64,000 nt of DNA from Perkinsus marinus ATCC 50983. Lineage: Eukaryota > Perkinsozoa > Perkinsida > Perkinsidae. Shown piece by piece: positions 43,301 through 54,921 of the stretch (its first letter is position 1; each line of letters starts with the position of its first letter). Position numbers and translations under genes: made by a program. The stretch covers positions 159,190 through 223,189 of the forward strand of contig NW_003200738.1 of assembly GCF_000006405.1 (NCBI RefSeq). Direction: 5' to 3'. The notes below the pieces were generated by a model. The model ran no database searches. It had not been told where the DNA came from and was given only the letters and a program-made list of their open reading frames with translations.

Positions 43301-45205
43301 ATGGCCCGGCTTGAGCCGGCTTTCACGGCTCGTTGGGACGACAACCATCATTGCTGGGCTCTATACGAACTATCTGGCAGTCAAGAGGGGCCGAACCAGT
43401 GGCTCTGCCTAGTAGAGCGCCCGCAACACAGCCAGACACGTTGTTCTGGCTGCGGACGGAGTATTCTGGCGTTTAACCACAGAATCGGCCACCCTATAAG
43501 GGACCATTACTCTGGTAATGGTGTCCGTACTATCTACCACCATGAGCATTGCCTGCCAAGCACCATTTTCAAGGCGCTACCGAAGCTGGGCGAGGCTTGT
43601 CGGGCCAGATCGTAAGCTGGCTATACCTCGCCTTGGTTGTGAGACCATCACTTTTCAGCCGTCGCACGCTCATCTTGTGGCTATCTGCACACATGCAGGG
43701 CTATAATGCACTTGAAGAGAGAGAGCGAGACCGAGTGGCCGACGGCTTCGTTGCTTCTTTCGTGAGTAGAAACCATGGTAAAAAGTTGTATGGGTATGTC
43801 CTCTAGGCTTACGAGTCCGCAGCCGAGGCTGAGGAGCGAATGAGGCCTCTGTCGAAGCATTCGTCTTCTACAGCTCGCCAGGGCGCTGTTGGATGCAACG
43901 TAGGCCCTAATTGGCATTCTCATGGAGGGCACTCCTATTAATATCCTTTAGGGAAGAATGGGTCGCGAGGAAACGAGGACTGCTGAGAGAAGGCGCGGAG
44001 TCAAGCTCGGAAGGCGCCCGCATAATGTGTCATCTTCTATTTTGCCACCCGAAGTTGGTGCCACAGCCCCTCCCAAGAAGATACGAATCAGTTCACCGCG
44101 GCCGGCTGGACAGTCGAGTGCTATTGGTAGTGCCGTCGCCAGTCGAGATAGTGCTGTCAGTGGGCAGACGAGGTCTTCGAGTGAGAAACGTCCTGCACAT
44201 GAGAATGAGCCCATCTCAAGTCATCCTGCTGAGGCTACGGTATCTCCGGTACGGCGCGTGGGGAATACCAGCCGAGCTTCGCGAGAAGCAGGCTCGCAGG
44301 CGGGTGTTACACCCGGGGTGTAGATGGACTATCGCAGTCAGTGGTGATTGATCTTGAAGCTGACGTTGCCTCTGAGCCGATCCAATGTCTAGCAGAATGT
44401 TTTTCTCGAGCTGTGAAGTCCGAGAGTGGTGGGGTTGCCAAGGTAGAGGAAGCGTTGGACTGCGGAATGGCACCGTTTGGTGTGAATGGTGCGGACAAGA
44501 AGAGTCAACCCGGCATGGAGATAAACCGAGTATTTTCTGGTGGTGTTCGAGCTCTCCCACCGGAGAACGTTGTATTGGCGGAGGCACGAGTGACAAACCC
44601 TGTGGCGGAGGCAGCGGGATCTGATCAAGCAACACAGACTGAGGAGAACACGGTGAGCAGTGCGTGACTAGGGGCGCACTAGATTCAGACTCATGCCGGT
44701 TCAGGTAGACATTTGGGGCCAAGACAGTCGCTATATATTGGAACCGCCTTGTGGCCGTGAAGTAAGATGGTCGGCAGGCTCATGGGTGGCTCATCCAGCA
44801 TCCGAGGATCGCTATCCCTATTATATCCGAAGGGGAATATCTCCTCCACCTATCGCTCGATCTATTCCTGGGAGTCACTTTCAAGTTGGGAACGGCGGGT
44901 GGTACACGTCTGGAGAATCTGGTGAGGCGGGTGACTCAATGATCCCAATAGTGATAGTCACTAACCGTGACAACACGATTTGGCTGTCATATCGATATTA
45001 TCGAGGAGCACACAGTGAGTCACTGCCTCGTGCTCCTTGTGCCACAAGACTTGTGGTATCCCTATTCCTTTCCAAAGCTCATTTCATGCTCACTAACATT
45101 AATTTCTCGGATGAGATAGTTATTCCACGATGCCAATGCCACCGCGACTCGCGGTCCGCGAGATATGAACTGCAGGCATTTCGGGATAATTTGCTTTCCA
45201 AATAA
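43301..45205 (+). CDS. PARP-type zinc-finger protein 1 of tandem trio, 6 exons
   Basis: Exons: 43301-43611, 43659-43761, 43807-43899, 43952-44257, 44338-44652, 44705-45205; in phase throughout, 542 residues. N-terminal zinc finger CSGC-x29-HEHC, the C-x2-C-x29-H-x2-C spacing of PARP-type fingers, which recognise DNA breaks. Exon 2 encodes a second small domain shared with its neighbours (LILWLSAHMQGYNALEERER...VADGFVASF). Then comes a basic, Ser-rich region (ETRTAERRRGVKLGRRPH, PPKKIRIS), an acidic region with ATQTEE (a possible dynein light chain LC8 site) and a C-terminal WSAGSWVAHP block. An in-frame ATG exists at 43262. Nuclear location and DNA binding are inferred. The last exon's end is the least certain part. 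Confidence 0.65.
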
Positions 45206-45478
45206 ACTATTAAAAATGATTCTTTGTATGAGTCGCGTATGAGGATATCACAAAACTCCACAAGGGCTTTCAGACGGCATATTTATAATTTCCACATTCT
45301 GAGCGAGAAACCGAAATCCTTGATTTAAAAGATCGATTACAATAGAAGAGGTCGCATTTCACGACTTTGCACGATACAAGCAATTCCATCGGAATAAACT
45401 TCTAATAAGATGCACTTGTGTGAACCCAAACGTCAAACCAATGTCCTTACTGGTGTATGTGAATTCCTTGTCCTTGGG

Positions 45479-46133
45479 CATAGCGGCCCCTCCCCTATTC
45501 GGCCGCCCTAAATAGATCTCTGAATGGTATAGACCATAGCGGGGGGCATAGCGGCCCCTCCCCTATTCGGCCGCCCTAAATAGATCTCTGAATGATATAG
45601 TCCATAGCGGGGGGCATAGCGGCCCCTCCCCTATTCGGCCGCCCTAAATAGATCTCTGAATGATATAGTCCATAGCGGGGGGCATAGCGGCCCCTCCCCT
45701 ATTCGGCCGCCCTAAATAGATCTCTGAATGGTAGTCCATAGCGGGGGGCATAGCGGCCCCTCCCCTATTCGGCCGCCCTAAATAGATCTCTGAATGGTAT
45801 AGTCCATAGCGGGGGGCATAGCGGCCCCTCCCCTATTCGGCCGCCCTAAATAGATCTCTGAATGGTATAGTCCATAGCGGGGGGCATAGCGGCCCCTCCC
45901 CTATTCGGCCGCCCTAAATAGATCTCTGAATGGTATAGTCCATAGCAGGGGGCATAGCGGCCCCTCCCCTATTCGGCCGCCCTAAATAGATCTCTGAATG
46001 GTATAGTCCATAGCAGGGGGCATAGCGGCCCCTCCCCTATTCGGCCGCCCTAAATAGATCTCTGAATGGTATAGTCCATAGCGGGGAGCATAGCGGCCCC
46101 TCCCCTATTCGGCCGCCCTAAATAGATCATTGA
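45479..46133. repeat. 68-bp minisatellite, about 10 copies
   Basis: Nearly perfect copies start at about 45479, 45547, 45615 and 45683, then every 66-68 bp to 46089. The unit contains GCATAGCGGCCCCTCCCCTA, then TTCGGCCGCCCTAAATAGAT and CTCTGAATGGTATAGTCC. The high identity points to recent homogenisation. Non-coding, between two paralogous genes. Confidence 0.97.
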
Positions 46134-46577
46134 ATGGTTCACTCTGGCTGACGCTCCTTTTCAGACCCTCGAGGAAGCTCCCGGCCATCATCGTACGCAT
46201 CCAGAGATCTTTATGGCTCTCGGTGGTGACTCAACGCCAATTTTGGCATCCATGCCGGAGATGTGATGAAGATTAGAGTAATCCTATGAAGAGTAGTTCG
46301 AGTTTCTATGTTTGAATCTGGTGTTATTCTAAATAACGTGGCGATGGCTCAATTGTAGAGCTTCAATAGTGCGACAGTCACTGAGACTCGGGGTCCTGTT
46401 AGTAATATCAGCAATAATATTGCTCGGTATTGGTCAGAAAAGTGCCTGTAGGAGCCTGATACGCCGATATCGGTATCAGTACACTCTGAGATTCGCTTAA
46501 TCGCCGAGCCATGAACGTTCGCGGGTGTATCTGTTTACATAGACGTTATACTTCGGCGAAGTTGATTGACTTAGTCA
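46134..46577. other. Intergenic upstream of zinc-finger gene 2
   Basis: No gene seen. Confidence 0.45.
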
Positions 46578-49500
46578 ATGTCAGCCATCGAGGCCTCTGC
46601 ACAGTCTCACAGGCCCTCACCGATCTTCAATGCTAACTGGGATGACCGTCGGGAGTGTTGGAACCTCTATGGTTCGCCAGCGGCCGGTGATCCTCGAGAG
46701 AGATGGTTTTTTATAGTAGACCAGCCCGAGCATAGCAATACACATTGCTCTGGGTGTGGGAGGAAGATTCTTGAAAACAAACTGAGATTGGGGTACCCAG
46801 CCTCGGACAAGTTCAGCGCTAGTGGTGTTCGAACACTATACGTGCATGAGCACTGCTTGGCTGAGGATATTTTTGAAGGGTGCCCTGCAGTAAAGGAACT
46901 GTGTAAGCAGACGAGGTGAGTTGAGGAAGGCTATTGGATAGACTGCAGTTATTGGCCCTCAGGTCTCGACAACTCAGTGTATGGTTGGGTAAGCACGTGT
47001 ATGGCTTCGAGTCCTTGAAAGATAAGAAGCAAATGAGCTTGGCGATCGGATTCCGGGAATCTCTTGTAGCGACCTTTCAGCCGTTGTTGCCAGGGAATTA
47101 CCATCTTGTATTTCAGAGCTTCAATGCCGAAGTTTCCTCCCCTACTAAGGAGACGGCTCTAAGAAGTGAGGATCCGCCGAAGTCAGCAGCAATACAGACG
47201 TCCCCTCCACGACCAGCGCCTGTCTCAACAGAGACTCCTTGCCCTGCTCTCACGAAGCAGCAGCTTGAGAGGATGAATACGCTTCGACTACGCACACGTT
47301 GCAAGACTGTTGGACTTGATGACTCGGGTAGCAGAAGTTGTCTCCTGCGCCGCTTACTGCGGCACGAAGAGAGGAACAAACGGCATGAAGTGGAATCGTC
47401 CATCGAGGATGATGAAGGAGAAGAGGTGCCGACAGCTGCGAGACAGAAATCGAAACCATCGAAAACTGTCGCGCGACCGGCGAGTGAGGAAAGTCCCACG
47501 GCTGGAGGGAACTCGAGGAAGGTTAGAAAGAAGACGGGTAATAAATCCACGAAGCGGAGCCGTCATCTCCGGACGCCGTCCCCACGGGTGGATGAGAGTC
47601 CAAAGGGTAACCGGAAGAAATCTAAAAGGACAGCGACGCCAAAGACTGCTGAAACTACGAGTACTACCGACAGCACCATGTCCACGGGCAGGGATACGCA
47701 CGAGGATGCACCTACAGTGCGTCCTCCAGCGGTGACTTGTATCCGTACCTCTTCACTCCTCAACACTGGTAGATCGCGCAAAGTGGCTGAACGGCATACC
47801 GAGAAAAGTCCTACGCATAGAGCCGAGGCTTCGCGAGAGGAGGTGCCGACGGTTGGCTCCGCGAGAGAAGCAACTGCTGTTGTGAAGGCGGAGCCTACTC
47901 GGCGGGAAGAGGCGAGCACAGCATTAGTGAAGGAGGAATGCTTGGGGCTACGAGGAGCAGTGGTAGTGCCAAGGAGATATGCCGGGCGAACACGTACCGG
48001 GGCCGTTGCCACTGAGTGTAAGACGGAACGAGTTAACGACCCGGTGAGAATCAAGACCGAGCCGGAGGTGGCATCTCCCCCGAGTTGTGATTCGATCGCC
48101 ACTGTGATGGGCTCGCTGGTGGTGTCTTCATCGACGTGTTCTGAGAGGGGGTCCACAGTCTGCACTGGTAACGATGTAGGGGACTCACTGGAGGAGGGGA
48201 GCAGGGAGGATGGGGGAGTAGAGGAGGAGGGCAGGCAAGGTGACAGGAGAGCAGAGGAGGGCAGGCAAGGTGACAGGAGGGTAGAGGAGGAGGGCAGGCA
48301 AGGTGACAGGAGAGCAGAGGAGGGTAGGGAAGGTGATGGGGGAGTAGAGGAGGGTAGGGAAGGTGACAGGAGGGTAGAGGAGGGCAGGCAAGGTGACAGG
48401 AGGGTAGAGGAGGAGGGCAGGCAAGGTGACAGGGAGTAGAGGAGGGCAGGGAAGGTGATGGGGGAGTAGAGGAGGAGGGCAGGCAAGGTGATGGGGGAGT
48501 AGAGGAGGAGGGCAGGAAGGGTGATGGGAAATCAGAGGACGGCAAGGAAGGTGATAGAGGGAGAGAGCAGAGCAGGGATAGGGGAAGAGGATAGAGGCGA
48601 AGATAATATGGAAGTAGAGGAGGAGGGCAGGGATGATGGAGGAGCAGATGAGGATAGAGGCGAAGATAATATGGAAGTAGAGGAGGAGGAGGAGGGCAGG
48701 GATGATGGGAGAGCAGATGAGAATGGAGACGAAGATGATATGGAAGTAGAGGAGGAGGGCAGCGGGGTCGACAAGGTTATACTCGAGAAGGGTGGCGGTC
48801 CTAGAGTAGGGGAGAGTGGAGTTGATGGGAGAGTGGATGTTGGCGCCCCACCGAACACCAAGCCGGCATCTGGCATCATCATCACCAACACGACAGAGGC
48901 TACGTCAGCTCTGTTACCGGCTGTTACAGCCTCACTTCCTCGCCAAACCATAGCTGTTCCTCAAAGTGATCCGCGACCATCCATTGCGGATTTGAAAACT
49001 CCTGATAAAAATAATGAGGCTGTTCTTCCGGACCATAACCGCTCAGGAGGGGCATGGTCTCGAGGGGGAGAGAGCTTCTCCCACGGGTCGTCCAAGCGGG
49101 GGAGGAGTCGAAGCCGAGGCCAACGCCGACGATCACCTTCTTCTCATCGACATAGTCGCCAATGCTCTGGAAGGAGGAGAAGTTCTTCACATCATCAGCA
49201 TTATAACCGTCACCACCAGCATACGCGGCACGGCAGGTCTGATCATACTAGAACAGCATCATCGAGCAGACGTAGCGAGGGATCAACTTCTCCTAGGCTT
49301 TGGGTCTCCCCCAAGAAGATAGTTCTGGCCAGTGCGGTCCGCGGGGCCTCTACCCCTCAGGCGGGTACTCGAGATGTGAGGGGAGAAGCGGTTGAACTCG
49401 GTGGCAGTACTCAAGCTGGGGGACAGGAGAAAACTGTGGTCGGTGATAAGAGAGATCGTGTTAGGATTTCGACCAGTACTGCTGCAGTCGCCAAGACTTG

Positions 49501-49984
49501 TGGTAAGGGGAGCGATAGCTGGTCTCGGACTGTGGTGCTGAACCCGCGGTATAGCCGAACTGCTGTTGGTTCGGGTACCTCAACGATGAGTGTTGGCACT
49601 ACACAGGTATTCGATGGGCGTCAGGGTGGATGGTCGGGCCCGTGGTCCAATTCGTATGCGCCCGCCTCGGCTTGTTACTCACGTAGTGGCGGTCCCTCGA
49701 GTGTGTACTCCAGCTTTGGTCGGTATGCATTCACTGAGAGAATTCCTCCTCCTCCGCCTCCCCCTCCTCTGCCCCCTCCACCAGCCCCCCCTCAGTCGAC
49801 CACCCGCTGGCCGCCGCCACCACGTGGGAACTCGGGTGAGTCCTTCAACCATGAGTTCCAGAAGGGAGTCTTGGTCGCCACTGAGGCACTGATATACGCC
49901 TTTCACTTCTCTCAGGCATCTCCCCATCTCCTCAATACTATCGCTCCAGTAGGAGATATCCGTCAAGGAATTAGCCGTAGATGA
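46578..49984 (+). CDS. PARP-type zinc-finger, SAP-like, RS-rich protein 2 of tandem trio; frame shifts in coding minisatellite
   Basis: Exon 1 46578-46915 has the finger CSGC-x29-HEHC. After a 47-bp intron at the same position and phase as in its paralogues, exon 2 from 46963 encodes LSVWLGKHVYGFESLKDKKQ...IGFRESLVATF, a SAP-like helix pair (LERMNTLRLRTRCKTVGLDD...LLRRLLRHEE) and long basic Lys/Arg/Ser stretches. It then runs into an acidic minisatellite (EEGRQGDRR units), an RS-rich region (RGRSRSRGQRRRSPSSHRHS) and a run of prolines (about 49740-49820). The frame that carries the units closes at TAG 48437; the units continue in another frame to about 48590 and the original frame then resumes to 49984. 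This may be assembly error in the repeat, a real frame change or an intron. A nuclear RNA- or DNA-binding role is inferred from composition. Confidence 0.6.
48190..48765 (+). repeat. Coding minisatellite (GAGGAGGGCAGGCAAGGTGA units)
   Basis: Purine-rich imperfect units of roughly 27-33 bp such as GTAGAGGAGGAGGGCAGGCA + AGG-TGACAGGAGG, becoming longer and more diverged after 48560 (GATAGAGGCGAAGATAATAT). They encode Glu/Gly/Arg/Asp-rich repeats within zinc-finger gene 2. Confidence 0.85.
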
Positions 49985-50274
49985 TGAAGCCTCAATGGAG
50001 CTAGATAGACATTTCACCACTAGTATAAATGTTTCTATGAATACCTGAGCTCCTCTTGTATTACTACTATGAAGGGTGAGCAATACAACTAGGGGATAGT
50101 TCCGATAGAGCAGGGAGGAAGACTGCGTGTTGTTGACGGGTTTTCCCCTTCCTCGACTCCTCGTCCCCCTCATATCGATGGACCATTTGATCTGTGGGCG
50201 GTCATTTTCATCTGACCTGCTTCCTCTACAACTGAGCATAGTAGGTGCAGAATGTGTAGTTTCTGGTTCAATTA

Positions 50275-51330
50275 ATGGCTACTGGACGGGATACTATGGG
50301 GCAATCAGCCCTCACCGCGGCTGCAGGCGCGGTTTGGGACCATCATCGTCGTTGCTGGGCTTTAGAGGCGCCAGCTGATACAGCCAAGGCACTGTTTAAG
50401 TTTAAGGTGGATTCACCCAACCATAGCAGGACGCACTGTATCGCCTGCGAACGGAAGATATTGGAGAACGACTTGAGGATAGGGTACCCGGCAGAGGACA
50501 GGTTCAGCGCGGAGGGAGTGCGCTCCTTATTCCTACACGTACACTGTCTACCGGAAGAGCTCGTCTCGAATGATGAGGGTCTTGCTAAGCTCTGCCGTGA
50601 TCGAAAGTGAGGACGACGAAGTGATCAATGAAATGGCCTGATGCCTTGCAGTTCCGCCGGAATCCAAGCATGGCTAGCTGGTCACGTTGTCGGCTTCGAA
50701 GCCTTGACTAAGAAGAAGAAGGCTATGCTGGTTCAAGGCTTCTGTGAGACGCAGGTGAGCACGTTCCACGAATGCGGGTGGCATCTCCTTCAGCCTCCGG
50801 CTGCTCCTGCCGCTCCTATGAGGTCTTTGAGTCCGTCGGAGAGTGAGGAGCCCCTAACGAAAGGTCAGTGTGGTAGTTCTGTCAAGAGTACAGAGAGGCA
50901 AGTTAATCCGTCGTATGCTGATGTTTGTGAGTCTACTCCTGCACTCAAGTCCATCGACAAAGTTGCAAGGGAGCTGTTGCCGGAATCACCGATAGAAACA
51001 CCCGGTCTGGCCGACTGTGTTACTCCTGTGGCCCCAACGAATGACAAATGCTCCAAGTATCTCGGGGCTTGGAGATTGACCTCTGGAGGATGCACTTCGG
51101 GGGATTCTGCATCTGCTGATCACAAAGACCATTACAGTACAGCTACAGGCGAGCAGCATAAACCGGAATATCTCGGTTCTTGGCGTACTGAGGCGGCGAA
51201 TTATCCTGGCAGTAACTATTACTCTGTTGGAGCACCTGTTCGCCTCGTCCCCAGCTACAGATCTGGACGGAAAGGACACCACAGCGAGCCTTACTGGAGT
51301 TATGGCAAATCATACGGTAGACTCCTGTGA
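50275..51330 (+). CDS. PARP-type zinc-finger protein 3 of tandem trio, 2 exons
   Basis: Exon 1 50275-50606, exon 2 50652-51330, joined in phase 2 exactly as in the other two; 336 residues, the shortest of the trio. Finger CIAC-x29-HVHC, then IQAWLAGHVVGFEALTKKKK...VQGFCETQ. The remainder is low complexity with two similar blocks, KYLGAWRLTSGG and EYLGSWRTEAAN, recalling the AGSWVAHP block of gene 1. No SAP segment. Function unknown; the conserved finger suggests a DNA-end or nucleic-acid ligand. Same strand as its paralogues, about 290 bp after gene 2. Confidence 0.7.
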
Positions 51331-51803
51331 ATAACTTGTTTGGTAGGTTTTCGAGCAGGTAAGGGCACGTCACTCAGAGCGCGTCGCTAATGGTGTGACG
51401 GAGGATAGCAACTCAGGTGATGAATCTGCCTGGTATTGGCATGTAAACATTTCTTTGTTTGTGCCGTTCATCGTTCTGTCTTGAAGTCGATGCCTGCTAG
51501 CAGGGCCAATTAAGGGGAGAAGGGTTTCTGCACGGTTCTTGGGTGTAGTTAGGGTATTGCTATGAGTGGAGTCATCAGTATCCACATTCAATTTGAAATT
51601 TTTCTGCATAAGGTTCCGAATAATATTGGCCACGGACTGTCATCCGTAGATTTCACAGATCTCGTGACCTGATAATGTCCCTCTCGCTCTGCGGCTTCAG
51701 TCGACCGTACGTGTCGACTGCTGTTGGGTCTTGGTGTAGTCTGGTGTGCCCATTCCGCTCTGCTGTGCATTAATTATGAACTCGGAGTAAGTTGGTTTTC
51801 ATC
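51331..51803. other. Intergenic between zinc-finger gene 3 and tRNA-Leu
   Basis: No gene seen. Contains a GTCGACTG/CAGTCGAC type palindromic stretch near 51697-51722. Confidence 0.4.
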
Positions 51804-51883
51804 GACAGTTTGGCCGAGTGGTCTAAGGCGCTGGCTTAAGGCGCCAGTCCGAAAGGGCGTGGGTTCGAACCCCACAGCTGTCA
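51804..51883 (+). tRNA. tRNA-Leu (anticodon AAG)
   Basis: Acceptor stem GACAGTT pairs with AGCTGTC (one G-U). A box TGGCCGAGTGG, anticodon stem CTGGC/GCCAG around loop TTAAGGC (anticodon AAG, reads CUU), long variable arm TCCGAAAGGGC typical of leucine tRNAs, T arm GTGGG-TTCGAAC-CCCAC, discriminator A. No intron. Followed by TACATATTTGG rather than a long T run. Confidence 0.97.
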
Positions 51884-53832
51884 TACATATTTGGTGATCT
51901 ATGGCTCTTTTCTCTCACCTTTCCTGTAGGCGACTGCCTTGCTGAACGAATCACGAACTCGGGTAAGAAGCCTCAATGATGGAGCTTAGCGAGTCGAGTG
52001 GAGATTTGAAACCTTCATGAGAGACATGTGCAGCGCACATTGTGCACGCAAACACGTATGTCGTTAGCGGAGCCGTGAACCGTAGTGTTGAAAGAGTCAA
52101 CTTGACCTCCAGCGTTCCTTCAACCAGGCCATCAGCGAACCTATTCTAGAGTAAGTTTGAGAGGCAGTCGTTGTTGTTCCTTTGATTCCTCTCCCAGCAA
52201 TAATCATTCTCCTGTTATCAGCTCAGAAGGAATGCCGAGTGCCACAGCATGAATCGACCACATTGTTGGTGTTCTTAATTTCGCGTCGTATCGATAAGGA
52301 AGTGGTGTACAGTATTTAGTTGCATGCTCCTTTATATTTCAATCGGATCACCTACTGCCGTATTGAGTTCGTTATATCATGAATCCTGAAGTGGTACGTT
52401 CAAGACGATACGATGATCTTATCGGAATCGACGACGCTCATTGTTCGCTACGAGTGCAATCGATACACCTCGCGACATCGTCACCCGATGGCAACTGATC
52501 AAAGGGATCAATAATGCTCAGCTGAAAGTGTGAACGCATAGTATACGTCGAATACACAACATGATTGGAGACACCGGTGGCACCAATCCAGCGTCACGAT
52601 GGACCCACTATGGAACTCCACTAAAAATCAAAAGTTTTGACTCAAAACTGGTGGCTTCATTTGCGTGATGCGAACCCTTGAAAGCACTTGTCCGAATTCG
52701 GTAGGTTACCTTTACAAGGTCCTGTCTCCGCGTATACTGGTTCATACCAATCTGTTTGCCAGTCAGGTTTCTCGCTTTTGGGATCCGCATTCCAAACACG
52801 TTGGACGCTAGCAGTGCTGCGGGGTTCCTGTATATGTATATGTGTATATGCTGCGGGGTGTGTGCGCACCTTCCCTTGTGGGAGAGCGTATCACTGATAC
52901 GATCCACCACTGACACGGTATCAGCCTGTCCGGCCGAGGGCCTATTGAGCGCCACCTTCGCTCAAATGTAGCTCCACTGTGGAGCTCAATAGCGCCGAGG
53001 ACAGGCGTACCGCAAGTACATGTTTTTAACAGATAAGGACTTCTTTTACCCAACAAGTGAGTGTACACTATTCCGAGTGACGACGTCAAAGAGGACAATA
53101 CTATATAGATCATTGTCGACGCTATCCTTTTTACGTTATTCGTATATGCGGAACTTTCTTCATTTCATCGCACTTTTTCTGTAAATTTTCCTGTTCGACT
53201 TGTCATGGACGTGACCCCGCACTTTTAAAGATGCCTATGCGGACCCATCTATGAGGTGCGAATTCGTGGGATTGGAACTCGGATAACTTGGTCAACTTGC
53301 GTTGTCACAAGCACCGTTACACACCAATGAGACTAACTCGCCTCTCGGGGTGAAATCGAAGAAACAGGTTTGGGTAGGTGCTTAAGGGGCTGTCTACTGC
53401 TCGGGAGCCAGTATAAGCCGACTTCTTTGGCTTGTTGGGTACCGCAATTATCCTGACGTAGCTGCAAATTCGGTGACAGGAGTCCACACGAGCCTCCAAA
53501 AGGTTTCATCCATTCGAACCAATGTTATGCTAATCACCGTAATGGTGACACCGTCTTATCATATGCCCCTGATGGATGAGTTGTCTGTCATCCTCTGTAT
53601 AGTATCAACAGGTGATTCATTTCTCTCGAGAGATATCGTCTCCTGTCCCTCGGTGCCTCAATCGTACATGTGTTCCTCTCTCTATGAGATTCCAACATCC
53701 CGTAAATTGCACATTTCTGAGGTGTCCCTAAGTGGTCCTCTCGAGCGCACTTCACGTCAACTCGACAACGGATGGGAGTATCGTGCAGTGGGAATAGTCT
53801 TAGACCGCAACACGCAATGGATATACTCTCCT
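51884..53832. other. Gene-poor stretch between tRNA-Leu and centrin
   Basis: No convincing coding region on either strand. Contains a short TGTATATG-rich tract near 52830 and a hairpin AGCTCCACTGTGGAGCT at about 52970-52986. Confidence 0.45.
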
Positions 53833-54834
53833 TCAATAAAGTGATGTCTGTTTCATAATAGCGATGAACTCCTCCTCGTTAACTGACAAGCAACACTCAA
53901 AGGCAGCGACAAATTTGAGTGGCTTCTAACTAGCAGAGACGGTGATGGAATATACGTTCTCAGCTGAGCCCAAGAAGTTTACGGTAGAAACGTACAAAAA
54001 CCAACAAGAATTGCGTTAAATCTCTCCAAAATTTATATTGTCGCCAACACATGTAGTTGACCATGTGCATATTTTCCCACACTGAATAGAGAGATGGTAT
54101 TGTGAGTGGATCTCACTTTCACCGTCCTGATCTGTATCGAATTCGTCAATCATCGCCTGTAGTTCATCATCCGAGAGGTTTTCTCCCTAAAAGTCTGAAA
54201 CTGCCAAGTGAAGAGCCAGAAGATGAACTTACCAATTCTCTCGCCACCCGACGGAGGTTCTTCAGAGAAATACGACCTACGATAACTGCTTGCCCAAGCC
54301 GACCCGAACTCACGATATTCTCACCTGTACCATCATCATCAAAGAGCTTGAAGGCCTTGATCATCTCTTCGGTTGGGTCTCTATCGGCGTATTTGCTTGT
54401 CACTAACAGTTCCCAATACACACAAGGCGACTCATCTTACACTCCTACTGATCTCCAAGTAATCATCATAACGGATCGAACCCGTTTGTTGACGATCATA
54501 GTCTCTCATCAGCTCCAGCTACAGCAAAGCTTCCACAACCAGATGATAATAAGAAGGACCGTCACTCACCACTTCAGCCTTTTTCACATCAAAGCCAAGT
54601 GCACGCATGCACACCTTCAGTTCGTGGTAATCGATCGATCCACTGCGACTGGTATCGAAAAGATCGAACGCTTCCTAAGGCACAGAGTAGCTGAGCGCCT
54701 CCGACGAGGGCCGCGCGCACCTTGATCTCCTGTTTCTGTTCCTCGCTGATCTCGGGCCTGCGACGTCTCGTACGGTTCCCTGCGGTACCCGAGAGACCGA
54801 ACCCTCCGGAGTGGCCGTATAGTGAGGAGACCAT
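53833..54834 (-). CDS. Centrin, 7 exons
   Basis: Exons on the minus strand: 54834-54721, 54674-54570, 54518-54449, 54402-54325, 54276-54233, 54186-54117, 53882-53833; 531 nt, 176 residues, every junction in phase. Four EF-hands can be followed: [66 protein letters not shown] and [20 protein letters not shown]. It ends in the centrin signature KQTSLY. The first hand has Ser/Arg at loop positions (DTSRSGSID) and the second has Arg/Gln, so calcium binding is best in hands 3 and 4. Centrins organise basal bodies, centrosomes and contractile fibres. Introns of 46-51 bp occur alongside a 234-bp intron 6 that is an introner-like repeat. The upstream gene on the same strand ends only 87 bp away. Confidence 0.95.
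53883..54116 (-). repeat. Introner-like element forming centrin intron 6
   Basis: Starts GTGAGATCC and ends TTGCTTGTCAG. Core ATGGTCAACTACATGTGTTG at 54064-54045 is identical to the one in MFSD1-like intron 3 (copy B); TTGTTGGTTTTTGTACG and CTCAGCTGAG follow in the same order. Same orientation relative to transcription. Confidence 0.7.
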
Positions 54835-54921
54835 GGGAGAAGGAGGAGAAGAATCCGACTGTGTGAGAGCTGAAGGATGCCCCCACTCCGAACGATCATC
54901 TGATGTTGAAAAGTAGTACAC

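Noticed and set aside
47563-48486. 307-codon minus-strand open frame (Ser/Pro/Leu repeats)
   Set aside because: Antisense reading of the coding minisatellite of zinc-finger gene 2; composition is repeat-driven.
52608-53113. Overlapping short frames on both strands
   Set aside because: Low-complexity and palindromic DNA; none has a recognisable product.
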